A stretch of 64,000 nt of DNA from Subtercola frigoramans (lineage in GTDB: Bacteria; Actinomycetota; Actinomycetes; Actinomycetales; Microbacteriaceae). Shown here piece by piece: positions 9,660-18,593 of the stretch. Each line of letters opens with the position of its first letter. Position 1 is the first letter of the stretch. The stretch is from contig NZ_JAFBBU010000001.1 of the NCBI RefSeq assembly GCF_016907385.1, positions 3,534,001 to 3,598,000 on the forward strand, in the 5' to 3' direction. The position numbers and the translations under genes are program-made. The notes under the pieces were generated by a model, which made no database searches, was not told the DNA's origin, and saw only the letters and a program-made list of their open reading frames with translations.

Positions 9660-10562
9660 ATGATCGATTCGATAGACATTCAGCAGATGCGGGTGTTCCT
9701 CGCCGTCGCAGAGGAATTGCATTTCGGTCGTGCCGCCGCACGGCTGCACATGGCACAACCGCCGGTCAGCCGGGCAGTGCGCCGGCTCGAGCGCGACCTG
9801 GGTGCGACGTTGTTCGAACGTACCTCGCGCGAAGTTCGACTCACGACGGCCGGGCACGCCTTGGTGAAGCCAGCGGGCGAGATCATCGCCTCCGCGAAGC
9901 AGGCGAGTGCCCTCGTTCGCGATGCTGCCCGAAACAGGGAGCGCCCCGTGCGCATTGCGTACTCCGGCGCATCGACCCAGCGTCTCATCGGGCGGCTCGC
10001 GTGTTCGATCAATCGACTCGAGCCGGGCATCCAGATTGAATTCTCGGGTCGGAGTTTCGCCGAGCCAGCGTTGGAACTCCTCCTTCAGCATGACGTCGAC
10101 ATTGCAATCGGTCGTTGGGACGAGATTCCGAACTCGATCAGCAGCCACGTGATTGCGCAGGAGGAGCTCATCGTGATTGTGCCGAGCTCACACGTTCTAG
10201 CAACCGTCGGCTCCGCACAAATGAGCGACTTCGCGCCCGACCCGTTCGTGCTGTTGGCGCCACATCCCGGTGCTGTGCTCGACGACCGGTTGCGCCGGAT
10301 GGAGCGTTCCGGCGGATTCGAGATCGCTGTCATTCACCTCGCCCCGGATTCGTGGACCGCGATATCGCTCGTGTCCGCGGGAGTCGGATGCTCGCTGACG
10401 GTGTCGACCGTGGCCGAAACAATCACCGATCCGCAGGTGAGGTCGGTGCGCCTGCTCAACGTTGTTCCTCCCGTCGAGCTCAGAATGGCGTGGCGGGGGG
10501 ATGCCCGGGATTCCGCGACCCAGACGGTGGTTGCCCTCATCGACCAGCTTGCCCAATCGTGA
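9660..10562 (+). CDS. LysR-family transcriptional regulator
   Basis: 300 residues from ATG 9660 (the frame opens at 9609; the ATG just before IDSIDIQQMRVFLAVAEELHFGRAAARL gives the normal LysR N terminus). The helix-turn-helix is at about 18-45 (AAARLHMAQPPVSRAVRRLE) followed by the TLFERTSREV recognition segment. The C-terminal effector domain is complete. It is divergent from the acyl-CoA dehydrogenase and upstream of the thiolase operon in the same direction, so it may control either. The CatR/BenM-like 'HFGRAAARLHMAQPPVS' segment is typical of regulators of aromatic and dicarboxylate catabolism. Confidence 0.9.
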   Translation: MIDSIDIQQMRVFLAVAEELHFGRAAARLHMAQPPVSRAVRRLERDLGATLFERTSREVRLTTAGHALVKPAGEIIASAKQASALVRDAARNRERPVRIAYSGASTQRLIGRLACSINRLEPGIQIEFSGRSFAEPALELLLQHDVDIAIGRWDEIPNSISSHVIAQEELIVIVPSSHVLATVGSAQMSDFAPDPFVLLAPHPGAVLDDRLRRMERSGGFEIAVIHLAPDSWTAISLVSAGVGCSLTVSTVAETITDPQVRSVRLLNVVPPVELRMAWRGDARDSATQTVVALIDQLAQS

Positions 10563-10702
10563 AAGAGGCGAACGTGCACACGCGCAGCATCGATCACCGC
10601 TGATAGCAGGCCGGTCTCACCAAGGCGGCCGTCCGGGTGTCCTGATCTCTCGGCCGTTGGCTAGGCTCCATCGCGTCGAGCACCGAACGAAGGAGTCACT
10701 GA

Positions 10703-11917
10703 ATGCCCGAAGCATTTCTGATCGGCGGGGCGCGAACGGCGGTGGGGCGATATGGCGGCGCTCTCGCGCAGGTGCGTCCGGATGATCTCGCCGCCATCGT
10801 CGTGCGGGAGGCCGTTGCCCGGGCCGGCGTTCCGGCAGAACGTGTGGACGAAGTCATCCTGGGCAATGCCAATGGTGCCGGAGAGGAGAACCGCAACGTA
10901 GCTCGCATGGCGTGGCTCCTCGCCGGGTTTCCCGAAGGCGTCCCCGGCATCACGGTCAACCGCCTGTGCGCATCCGGCATGTCTGCAGTTGCCCTGGCGA
11001 CGAGCATGGTGCGCAGCGGCGATGCGGACATCGTGGTCGCGGGCGGCGTCGAATCCATGAGCCGTGCCCCCTGGGTGATGGCCAAGCCTTCGACAGCATG
11101 GGCCAAGCCGGGAGAAATCGTCGACTCGTCCATCGGCTGGCGATTCTCCAATCCGAGATTCGTTTCCGGCGATCTTGGGCGCGAAGGCAAGATGACGTAT
11201 TCCATGCCCGAGACGGCAGAGGAGGTCGCCGATCGATTCGGAATCTCGAGAGACGACGCCGATAGGTTCGCAGTCGAATCCCACTCGCGTGCACTCGCGG
11301 CGATCGACGCCGGGCGATTCGTACCCGAGATCGTGGCCGTGCCGGTCGTCGATCGGCGTGGCGCTCAGACCATCGTCGACATCGACGAAGGGCCGCGGGC
11401 CGGCACCACCGCCCAAGTCCTGGCCGGATTGAGACCGGTAGTCAGAGCGGGTGGGGTCGTGACGGCTGGAAATTCGTCTACCCTGAACGACGGCGCTTCG
11501 GCTGTGGTGGTCGCTTCTGAGCGCGCGGTGAACGAATTCGGACTCGTGCCTCGCGCCCGTGTCGTCGCAAGCGCCTCTGCCGGGGTTGCGCCCGAGGTCA
11601 TGGGAATCGGGCCAGTACCTGCGACTCGTCGCGTGCTCGACAAGGCCGGGTGGAGGCTGGCCGACATCGGGGCGGTCGAACTCAATGAGGCCTTCGCCAC
11701 CCAATCGCTTGCCGTGATCAGGCAGCTCGATATGGACCCGTCGATCGTCAACAGCGACGGCGGAGCCATCGCACTCGGACACCCCCTTGGCTCGTCTGGC
11801 TCTCGAATCCTCATCACATTGCTCGGTCGAATGGAGCGCGAGGGGGTGAATCGAGGTCTGGCGACCATGTGCGTCGGGGTCGGTCAGGGTATGTCTCTAG
11901 TCCTGGAGCGAGCTTGA
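10703..11917 (+). CDS. Acetyl-CoA acyltransferase (thiolase)
   Basis: 404 residues, a complete degradative thiolase. The acyl-accepting C89 is in NRLCASGMSAV, NEAFA at 328-332, H360 in ALGHPLGSSG and C390 in TMCVGVGQG, so all catalytic positions are present. It cleaves a 3-ketoacyl-CoA with CoA to acetyl-CoA plus a shortened acyl-CoA; with the CoA-transferase at 17850 the substrate could be 3-oxoadipyl-CoA or a related dicarboxyl-CoA. Start ATG 10703 follows AAGGAG. First gene of a three-gene overlapping operon (thiolase, hydratase, dehydrogenase). Confidence 0.95.
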   Translation: MPEAFLIGGARTAVGRYGGALAQVRPDDLAAIVVREAVARAGVPAERVDEVILGNANGAGEENRNVARMAWLLAGFPEGVPGITVNRLCASGMSAVALATSMVRSGDADIVVAGGVESMSRAPWVMAKPSTAWAKPGEIVDSSIGWRFSNPRFVSGDLGREGKMTYSMPETAEEVADRFGISRDDADRFAVESHSRALAAIDAGRFVPEIVAVPVVDRRGAQTIVDIDEGPRAGTTAQVLAGLRPVVRAGGVVTAGNSSTLNDGASAVVVASERAVNEFGLVPRARVVASASAGVAPEVMGIGPVPATRRVLDKAGWRLADIGAVELNEAFATQSLAVIRQLDMDPSIVNSDGGAIALGHPLGSSGSRILITLLGRMEREGVNRGLATMCVGVGQGMSLVLERA

Positions 11918-12777
11918 TGAAAACTGGTGCTCGACTCCCGCAGCCAGACGGAAGATCGGACTGTAATAGGCTGCGCGTCGAGGATGCGGCCGACGACCGC
12001 ATTGTCGTCACCCTGGACAATGCGCTCAGCAGGAACGCGATCGACGAAACGATGGTCGCCGAGTTGCATGCCGTTTGCTCGGTCCTCGAGAGCGAACCGC
12101 GAATCCTGATCTTGGCCGGGGCGAATGGACTCTTCGCGTCGGGTGCTGATATCGCTCAACTGCGGCAACGTGGTCGAGACGACGCACTGCGGGGAATCAA
12201 CATCACCCTGTTCGAGCGTATCGCCAGGCTACCGATGCCGGTCATCGCCGCGGTGGAGGGATACGCACTCGGCGGCGGGGCGGAGCTCGCCTATGCTGCC
12301 GATTTCCGCCTCGCTGCCACCAGCCTCAGAATCGGCAATCCGGAGCCCGCGCTCGGTATCGTCGCCGGTGCCGGCGCGACCTGGCGACTCCGGGAACTTG
12401 TCGGAGAACCTCTTGCGAAGGAGATCCTCCTGGCCGGAAGGGTCCTCGATGCCACAGAGGCGAAGGCCGCCGGCCTTGTCACCTCGATTCATGCTTCCGA
12501 TGCTCTACTGCCTGCGGCCCACGAACTCGCCGACCGAATCGGACGAAGCGATCCGCTCGCCGTGCGGCTGACGAAAGCCGCGTTCCACGCCCCGAGAAGC
12601 GCCCACCCTCTTGTCGACGAACTCGCTCAGGCGATCCTGTTCGAGTCGCCGGCCAAATTCGATCGGATGCAGGCTTTCCTCACCCGGCGATCCAGCACCC
12701 CGAATCCAACCGGCGAGCGAGGCGAGCGACAACCGACGACCCACACCAATGCTGTGCCACCGAAGGAAGGTCCATGA
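11917..12777 (+). CDS. Enoyl-CoA hydratase/isomerase (crotonase family)
   Basis: 286 residues from ATG 11917, which overlaps the thiolase stop (TGATG). Crotonase-fold landmarks: NGLFASGADI (oxyanion-hole strand, about 66-75), AVEGYALGGGAELAYAADFR (second oxyanion segment) and NPEPALGIVAGAGATWRL, with a Glu in the position of the first catalytic acid. The second catalytic Glu of true hydratases appears replaced (AGAGAT), which would favour isomerase or partial activity; this needs alignment. The C-terminal 25 residues are Pro/Thr/Gly-rich and probably disordered. Ends in a 4-nt overlap with the dehydrogenase. Confidence 0.85.
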   Translation: MKTGARLPQPDGRSDCNRLRVEDAADDRIVVTLDNALSRNAIDETMVAELHAVCSVLESEPRILILAGANGLFASGADIAQLRQRGRDDALRGINITLFERIARLPMPVIAAVEGYALGGGAELAYAADFRLAATSLRIGNPEPALGIVAGAGATWRLRELVGEPLAKEILLAGRVLDATEAKAAGLVTSIHASDALLPAAHELADRIGRSDPLAVRLTKAAFHAPRSAHPLVDELAQAILFESPAKFDRMQAFLTRRSSTPNPTGERGERQPTTHTNAVPPKEGP

Positions 12778-13646
12778 TCGACATCTCCAGCACTCTCCCA
12801 GCCCGTGTAGGAGTACTCGGCGGAGGGCGCATGGGCGCCGGAATCGCGCATGCGTTCCTCCTGCATGGCTGCGACGTCGTGGTCATCGAGCGCGACGACG
12901 AGACCGCGACGGCCGCTCTCGAACGGGTTCGCGCCATGGTGCTGTCATCGGCCACGCGTGCACCGTCGACCGTCGACGTGTGGGAGACCTGCGGCCAGGT
13001 GCAGGTCTCCACCGATATCGGCGCTTTCACCGATCGCCAGCTTGTCGTCGAAGCCGTGCCGGAGCAGTTCGACCTGAAGACGGATGCGCTCCGCCGAGTC
13101 GAGAGCGTCATCGACCGGCGGGCGGCTCTCGCGACCAATACATCGTCGCTGAGCATCACCGCACTGGCCTCTTGTCTCGATCATCCGGATCGTTTCATCG
13201 GACTTCACTTCTTCAATCCGGTCCCTGCATCTGCGCTCGTCGAGATCGTCGTTGCACCGAAGACGAGTAGACCTCTGCGTACGGCATCGGCGGAATGGGT
13301 GCGCCGCCTCGACAAGACGCCCGTTGTCGTCAGCGACACACCGGGCTTCGCCTCGAGTCGCCTCGGAGTGGCGATTGCTCTCGAAGCGATGCGGATGCTC
13401 GAGGACGGAGTCGCCTCGGCTGAAGATATAGACCTTGCCATGCAGCTCGGCTACAAGCACCCCTCTGGACCGCTCAAGACAACCGACATCGTCGGGCTCG
13501 ACGTTCGACTGGGCATAGCGGAATACCTCGAGCAGACACTCGGTGAGCGTTTCGCCCCACCTCGGATACTGCGGGACAAGGTTGCAGCGGGTGAGCTCGG
13601 TCGGAAGGCCGGCAAGGGCTTTTACGACTGGAGCAGCCCGAGCTGA
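12774..13646 (+). CDS. 3-hydroxyacyl-CoA dehydrogenase
   Basis: 290 residues, the length of stand-alone short 3-hydroxyacyl-CoA dehydrogenases. NAD-binding GGGRMGAG is at 16-23; the catalytic His and following residues are in GLHFFNPVPAS; the C-terminal dimerisation domain begins at TPGFASSRLG. It oxidises 3-hydroxyacyl-CoA to 3-ketoacyl-CoA with NAD+, the step between the hydratase and thiolase encoded upstream. ATG 12774 overlaps the hydratase stop (ATGA). Last gene of the operon; a hairpin follows at 13687. Confidence 0.95.
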   Translation: MIDISSTLPARVGVLGGGRMGAGIAHAFLLHGCDVVVIERDDETATAALERVRAMVLSSATRAPSTVDVWETCGQVQVSTDIGAFTDRQLVVEAVPEQFDLKTDALRRVESVIDRRAALATNTSSLSITALASCLDHPDRFIGLHFFNPVPASALVEIVVAPKTSRPLRTASAEWVRRLDKTPVVVSDTPGFASSRLGVAIALEAMRMLEDGVASAEDIDLAMQLGYKHPSGPLKTTDIVGLDVRLGIAEYLEQTLGERFAPPRILRDKVAAGELGRKAGKGFYDWSSPS

Positions 13647-13686
13647 GATTCTTGTCGGTGATCCCGAGGAGCGTGCAGTCGTGATT

Positions 13687-13716
13687 CGGATTTGCTCACT
13701 ACCGAGCCAAAATCCG
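13687..13716 (+). terminator. Hairpin after the thiolase-hydratase-dehydrogenase operon
   Basis: CGGATTT-GCTC (13687-13697) pairs with GAGC (13704-13707) and AAATCCG (13710-13716), with a 2-nt bulge. It lies 41 bp after the dehydrogenase stop. No T-run follows, so it may be a weak or factor-assisted terminator. Confidence 0.45.
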
Positions 13717-13836
13717 CTGTGGGAGCCTTGCTTGCGATGGCATGAACGGTGAGGTCGGCATCGTGGGCACACCGACACCGTTCGGCCACGAAAGCCGGCG
13801 CCGAATCACGGCGCAAAGACGTCAAGGAGCAAGTTC

Positions 13837-15612
13837 ATGCAACAGATCGATGTCCCTGTACTGATCGTCGGCGCTGGGCCGGCGGGCCTGACGACCGCAC
13901 TGTCGCTGCGCCAATACGGAGTCGAGTGCCTCCTCGTCGAGAAGTACGGCGGAACAGCACACACGCCTCGAGCACACATCGTCAACCAGCGCACCGTTGA
14001 AATCATGCGACACCTCGGACTCGAGGAAGGCCTCCGCGAGGTTGCCACTCCCTCTGAGCTCATGCGCAACAACCTCTGGATCACGACATTGGCTGACCCC
14101 GAAGTGGCTCGCCTCGAAGCCTGGGGAACGGGAATCGAACGGTCGGGTGACTATGCCGCCGCAAGCCCGAGCCAGATGGTGAACTGCCCGCAGACCGTCT
14201 TCGAGCCCCTGCTCCTGGATGCGCTGCTGGAGACTGGTTGCGATGTGAGGATGCGCCACGAACTCGTATCGTTCGAACAGGACGACACAGGTGTGACCAG
14301 TACGGTGATCGACAGGGACACGGGTGAGTCGCTGCTGGTGCGCTCCCAATTCGTAGTCGGGGCCGACGGCGCAGCAGGTCGCGTACTTCCTCTGGCTGGC
14401 CTGGTGGTTGAGGGAAAGACCGCGATTGCGAACGCTTTCAATATCTGGTTCCGAGCCGACCTCGCCCCGTACCTGGCGCACCGCCCGGGTGTGCTCGCCT
14501 GGAACCTCGCGCCCGGGCCGCTGCCTACGGGGCGTCTGGGCACGCTGATCTGCCACCGCCCCTTCACGGAATTTGTGCTCGTCATCAACTACGATCCCGA
14601 GAACGAAGACCCCACTTCGTTCGATGACGACGAACTCAAGAGACGCATCCGCGCGGTCATCGGGGAGGACGGCGTCGACATCGAGATTCTGGGCACATCG
14701 CCCTGGGTCGTCAACGCCCTGGTTGCTCCGCACTACTCCGCGGGCCGCGTCTTCTGCATGGGAGACGCCGTACATCGTCACCCGCCGGCGAACGGTCTCG
14801 GACTCAACATGTCCGTCGCGGACGCATTCAACCTGGCCTGGAAGCTGGCCCTCGTCGTCAAAGACCAGGCGGGCCCCGAGCTTTTGGAGAGCTATTCCAC
14901 AGAACGCCAACCCATCGGAGCAGCAGGTGTGGCGCGGGCTCTCGCGAGCCGTGGCGAGTTTGCCGCAGTGGCAGACGCGCTCGGCTACGAGCCAGGGCAA
15001 TCCACGGAGGAGGGCCGACGGTTGCTCGACGAGTTGAGCACCCCGGGAGCGGCGGGTGAACACCGTCGGGATCTTCTCCGTGCGGCGGTGCGTCGCACGA
15101 ACCATCAATTCAACGCGCACGGTATCGAATTGGGATATCGCTACTCGGTCGGCGCCCTCGTCGACGACGTTCCTGAAGAGCCACATCCCGACTACGACAC
15201 TGTGCTCTACTACCGGCCAACCACACGCCCCGGTGCGCGCCTACCGCATGCCCGCGTGGGGCTCGGCACAAGCGAACTGTCCACCCTCGACCTGGTTGAC
15301 GGAGCGCGTTTTGCTCTCATCACGGGGCTGGGTGGCGAGGGTTGGCGAGCGGCCGCGGCGGCCGTATCCGCGGCGACAGGCGTGGGCATCGATGTCCATG
15401 TGATCGGCGAACCCGGCGGGCTGCAAGACCTCTATGGCGAATGGGCCGACCGACGCGAGATCGCCGATACCGGTTGCGTCCTGGTACGCCCCGACCGTCA
15501 TGTCGGATGGCGTGCCGGAAACTTCGCGGACGATGCCGCTGACGTGCTGACCCGAGCACTGAACGACGTTCTCTGCATGGCTGTCACCGAGCCCGTGCCC
15601 GCCGGCAGATAG
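13837..15612 (+). CDS. FAD-dependent aromatic-ring hydroxylase (phenol/2,4-dichlorophenol 6-monooxygenase type)
   Basis: 591 residues, the size of TfdB/MhpA-type flavoprotein hydroxylases. ADP-binding GAGPAG at 12-17, the second FAD motif VFCMGDAVHRHPPANGLGLN at about 308-327, and a C-terminal thioredoxin-like domain. It should hydroxylate a phenolic ring using NAD(P)H and O2 to make the catechol cleaved by the dioxygenase encoded two genes on. Start ATG 13837 follows AAGGAG. It leads an operon with a luciferase-like monooxygenase, extradiol dioxygenase 2 and CoA-transferase, with a 122-bp gap to the next gene that has its own palindrome. Substrate unknown. Confidence 0.9.
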   Translation: MQQIDVPVLIVGAGPAGLTTALSLRQYGVECLLVEKYGGTAHTPRAHIVNQRTVEIMRHLGLEEGLREVATPSELMRNNLWITTLADPEVARLEAWGTGIERSGDYAAASPSQMVNCPQTVFEPLLLDALLETGCDVRMRHELVSFEQDDTGVTSTVIDRDTGESLLVRSQFVVGADGAAGRVLPLAGLVVEGKTAIANAFNIWFRADLAPYLAHRPGVLAWNLAPGPLPTGRLGTLICHRPFTEFVLVINYDPENEDPTSFDDDELKRRIRAVIGEDGVDIEILGTSPWVVNALVAPHYSAGRVFCMGDAVHRHPPANGLGLNMSVADAFNLAWKLALVVKDQAGPELLESYSTERQPIGAAGVARALASRGEFAAVADALGYEPGQSTEEGRRLLDELSTPGAAGEHRRDLLRAAVRRTNHQFNAHGIELGYRYSVGALVDDVPEEPHPDYDTVLYYRPTTRPGARLPHARVGLGTSELSTLDLVDGARFALITGLGGEGWRAAAAAVSAATGVGIDVHVIGEPGGLQDLYGEWADRREIADTGCVLVRPDRHVGWRAGNFADDAADVLTRALNDVLCMAVTEPVPAGR

Positions 15613-15619
15613 GCAATCC

Positions 15620-15633
15620 GTATCGGGCGATAC
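15620..15633. promoter_or_regulatory. Palindrome GTATCG-GG-CGATAC before the luciferase-like gene
   Basis: Perfect 6-bp arms around a 2-bp centre, 8 bp after the hydroxylase stop and about 100 bp before the luciferase-like monooxygenase. Half of it (GGCGATAC) is the reverse complement of GTATCGCC, which is repeated three times before the second luciferase-like gene. Likely an operator for an internal promoter. Confidence 0.5.
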
Positions 15634-15734
15634 CCACTCGACCACTAGTCGGGCTGAGGCGCCGCTGCGAGCATTATTGCGCGCTCGACGCACGATCCAC
15701 ACGCCGTCATGGCGTGCCAATCAAAGGAGATTAC

Positions 15735-16856
15735 GTGAAAATCGGCATGTTCTTCGCCCCGGCCCACCCGCCGGAGCGAACACAAGAAATCGGCGGATAC
15801 AAGCGGATGTTCGACTGGGACATCTCGGTCATCAAGCACGCCGACGAACTCGGGTTCGAGGAGATCTGGTACGGCGAGCATTACACCCACAAATGGGAGC
15901 CCGTTCCGTCGCCGGATCTGGTTCTTCAGACCGCCGCACGCGAGACCAAGAACATCAAACTCGGTGCCGGCACCTTCCTTCCGCCGTTCCATCACCCCGC
16001 TGAGCTCGCAGCGCGCATCTCGTATCAGGACCAGCTGCTCGAAGGTCGTTACCTGGTTGGTTTCGGCGCAGGATCGGTTCCCTCTGACCTCACGATGTTC
16101 AATATCGACATGGCGGCGGGCGAACACCGCGACATGAACCGCGAAGCGGTCGAGGTCATTCTCAAGTACTGGACAGAGCCGGGCCCGTGGCGCCACGAAG
16201 GAAAGTACTGGACGTGCGAGAAGGTCGCCGCCGATGCCTTCCCCATCGTGCCCGGCACGCTGGGCGACCACCTCCGCCCGTACCAGAGTCCGCATCCGCC
16301 GATAGCGGTCTCGGGCCTCAGCCCCAATTCCCCGTCACTCGAATGGGCGGGCGAGATGGGATTCATCCCGATCTCGTTGAACATGAACAACCGGTTCATG
16401 GCTGGGCACTGGGAGACGGTGGAGAGAGGCGCCGCGAAGACGGGCCGGACCGCGAATCGTAACGACTGGCGCATCGCGCGCGAAGTCTTCGTGGCCGATA
16501 CCGATGAGGAGGCCCTCGAGAACGTGCGGAACGGCTTCTATGGCCGCTTCTACGCAGAGCAGCTACTGCCTGTGTTCAAGAACCTCGGTGGGTTCGCGAA
16601 CAACTGGAAGCACGACGACTCCGTCACCGATGACGACCTGACGCTGGAGTACCTCATCGAGAACCTCTTCGTCGTCGGCTCCGTCGAGACGGTGACCAGG
16701 AAGCTGATCCAGATGCAGAAGGAGTCCGGTGGCTTCGGCACCCTGCTTGTGGAGGCAATGGATTACGAAGATCGCAAAGATGCCTGGTTCCACTCTCTCG
16801 AGCTTCTCGCGAACGAGGTTCTTCCTGCTGTCAACGCAGAGACGGAGAACCGATGA
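15735..16856 (+). CDS. Luciferase-like (LLM) flavin-dependent monooxygenase A
   Basis: 373 residues from GTG 15735, chosen because AAAGGAG (15723-15729) stands 5 nt before it; a GTG at 15714 gives a 7-residue longer form without such a site. TIM-barrel bacterial-luciferase fold: KIGMFFAPAHPPER start, GFEEIWYGEHY, FHHPAELAARISYQDQLLEGR, and DTDEEALENVRNGFYGRFYAE near the C terminus. Uses reduced FMN (or F420) and O2. It shares long identical stretches with the protein encoded at 20101 (minus strand), so the two are paralogues or two subunits. A flavin reductase at 23591 could supply FMNH2. Overlaps the dioxygenase start by 4 nt. Confidence 0.9.
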   Translation: MKIGMFFAPAHPPERTQEIGGYKRMFDWDISVIKHADELGFEEIWYGEHYTHKWEPVPSPDLVLQTAARETKNIKLGAGTFLPPFHHPAELAARISYQDQLLEGRYLVGFGAGSVPSDLTMFNIDMAAGEHRDMNREAVEVILKYWTEPGPWRHEGKYWTCEKVAADAFPIVPGTLGDHLRPYQSPHPPIAVSGLSPNSPSLEWAGEMGFIPISLNMNNRFMAGHWETVERGAAKTGRTANRNDWRIAREVFVADTDEEALENVRNGFYGRFYAEQLLPVFKNLGGFANNWKHDDSVTDDDLTLEYLIENLFVVGSVETVTRKLIQMQKESGGFGTLLVEAMDYEDRKDAWFHSLELLANEVLPAVNAETENR

Positions 16857-17845
16857 GTGTTCCTTTCCCGATCGACGAGACCTATGTCGAACCGAATTTC
16901 GATGTCGCCCAGCTCGCCAGCGTCGAGATCTTCTCGCCGAAAGTCGACGAGACGCTCTGGTTCTTCACCGAGCTCTTGGGGATGTCTGAGTCAGGTCGAG
17001 ACGGTGATTCGGTGTACCTGCGCGCGTACGAGGATTACTACCACCACTCCCTCAAGGTCACCTATCGCAACGAGCCGGGCATCGGGCGCACAACCTGGCG
17101 CACGAGCTCGCCTCAGGCCCTCGGGCGCCGGAGCTCGGCGCTGGAAGCCAACGGGGTAGCCGTGTCGTGGCGTGACGGAGATCTGGGGCAGGGGCCCGCA
17201 GCGGACTTCGTTTCGCCGTCGGGGCACACTCACTCCATGCTCTGGGAGGTCGACTACTACGAGGCTCCCGAGTCGGAGCGTTCACGCCTGCTCAGTCGCC
17301 CCCAGAAACGACCGCTCAAAGGCGTTCCGGTTCGTCGGCTCGACCACGTCAACCATCTCGTCGACGATGTCACAGCGAACCGCGAATTCCTTCAGGACAA
17401 CCTCGGGTTCAGGCTGCGCGAGAACATCGTCGTGCAGCAGCGCGAGGCCGCTGCATGGATGAGCGTGAGCCCGCTCGTGCACGAAATCGCCAACCTCGCC
17501 GACCGCACGGGTCGGTCGGCAGGCGGGAATGGTGGGCTGCACCACCTCGCCTTCTGGTACGGATTTCCCCAGCACCTGCTCGACGCCGCAGACATGTTCA
17601 CTGACTACGGCCTCACTATCGATATCGGACCTGGCAAGCACGGTGCTACCCAGGCTCAGTTCCTCTACGTGTTCGAGCCGGGTGGAAACCGCGTTGAGCT
17701 CTTCGGCGATGTGGGTTACCTGATCTTCGATCCAGCCTGGAAGCCGCTCACCTGGACGGAGAAAGATGTCGACAAGTCCCTGATCTGGTACGGCTCGCCA
17801 CTGAATCGCGAGTTCACCCTGTTCAGCGATCGAGTCGCCGTCTGA
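16853..17845 (+). CDS. Extradiol dioxygenase 2, VOC family
   Basis: 330 residues. Two VOC domains; iron ligands H165 (LDHVNH), H231 (GLHHLAFW) and E282 (NRVELFG) are all present, with H210 and Y272 in the usual second-sphere places. It cleaves a catechol meta to the hydroxyls with Fe(II). The N-terminal VOC domain resembles that of dioxygenase 1 (WRTSS in both, 'SGHTHSMLWEVDYY' against 'WGHSMTLHWDV'), but the proteins are clearly diverged, suggesting different ring substrates. Translationally coupled to LLM A (ATGA) and followed 4 bp later by the CoA-transferase. Confidence 0.92.
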   Translation: MSVPFPIDETYVEPNFDVAQLASVEIFSPKVDETLWFFTELLGMSESGRDGDSVYLRAYEDYYHHSLKVTYRNEPGIGRTTWRTSSPQALGRRSSALEANGVAVSWRDGDLGQGPAADFVSPSGHTHSMLWEVDYYEAPESERSRLLSRPQKRPLKGVPVRRLDHVNHLVDDVTANREFLQDNLGFRLRENIVVQQREAAAWMSVSPLVHEIANLADRTGRSAGGNGGLHHLAFWYGFPQHLLDAADMFTDYGLTIDIGPGKHGATQAQFLYVFEPGGNRVELFGDVGYLIFDPAWKPLTWTEKDVDKSLIWYGSPLNREFTLFSDRVAV

Positions 17846-17849
17846 TGCC

Positions 17850-18593
17850 GTGATCTCGAAAGTGACCTGCGACATCCGAGAGGCTGTCGCAGGAATTGGC
17901 GATGGCGCGACAGTGATGATCAGCGGCTTCGGCCGTGCGGGCCAACCGGTCGAACTCATCGATGCCCTTGTCGCGCATGGGGCCGGCGAGCTCACCATCG
18001 TCAGTAACAATGCGGGGAGCGGCGACACGGGGATCGCCGCTCTTCTCGCTGCCGGGAGGGTGCGCAAGGTGGTCTGTTCGTTTCCGCGCCAGAGCGACTC
18101 GTGGGTCTTCGACAGGCTCTACTGCGCGGGGAAAATCGAGCTCGAGCTCGTTCCGCAAGGCAACCTGGCCGAGAGAATTCGCGCCGCCGGCGCTGGGATC
18201 GGCGCCTTCTTCACTCCCACAGGTGTGGGCACGGCTCTGGCGGTGGGCAAAGAGCACCGCACCATCGACGGCCGCGAACATGTTCTCGAGTTCTCCATCC
18301 ATGCCGACGCAGCGCTCATCAGCGCCTTGCACGGCGACCGGCACGGCAATCTGGTCTACCGCAAGACTGGCCGCAACTTCGGGCCGATCATGGCCACCGC
18401 CGCGACGACGACGATCGCCCAGGTCGACTCCTGCCTCGATCTGGGCGATCTCGATCCTGAGGCCGTGGTGACACCGGGAATCTATGTCGATCACGTCGTA
18501 CCGGTGGGCGAACGCGCATGGTTGGCTGCCGGAGTATTTGTTGGCGGCAGCGACGCCACCGGTCGCCCGCTCGACGATTCGGTCCGGCGATGA
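17850..18593 (+). CDS. 3-oxoacid CoA-transferase, subunit A
   Basis: 247 residues with GTG start at 17850, five bases after the dioxygenase stop. Family I CoA-transferase alpha subunit: the CoA-binding GAGIGAFFTPTGVGT signature is clear (about 112-126), and VMISGFGRAGQPVELIDAL is the N-terminal strand-loop. It transfers CoA from succinyl-CoA or acetyl-CoA to a 3-oxoacid or dicarboxylate, priming it for the thiolase and beta-oxidation enzymes. It resembles PcaI/ScoA/AtoD; which acid is activated is not visible. Overlaps subunit B by 4 nt (ATGA). Confidence 0.92.
   Translation: MISKVTCDIREAVAGIGDGATVMISGFGRAGQPVELIDALVAHGAGELTIVSNNAGSGDTGIAALLAAGRVRKVVCSFPRQSDSWVFDRLYCAGKIELELVPQGNLAERIRAAGAGIGAFFTPTGVGTALAVGKEHRTIDGREHVLEFSIHADAALISALHGDRHGNLVYRKTGRNFGPIMATAATTTIAQVDSCLDLGDLDPEAVVTPGIYVDHVVPVGERAWLAAGVFVGGSDATGRPLDDSVRR

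Noticed and set aside
8404..9663. Plus-strand frame of about 419 codons opposite the acyl-CoA dehydrogenase
   Set aside because: No recognised domain and it would overlap the LysR start and the divergent promoter.
13822..15186. Minus-strand frame of about 454 codons opposite the FAD hydroxylase
   Set aside because: Composition rich in Arg, His, Val and Asp typical of the antisense frame of a high-GC gene; no domain recognisable.
15714..15734. Upstream GTG start for LLM A
   Set aside because: It lies before the ribosome site AAAGGAG, which is better placed for the GTG at 15735.
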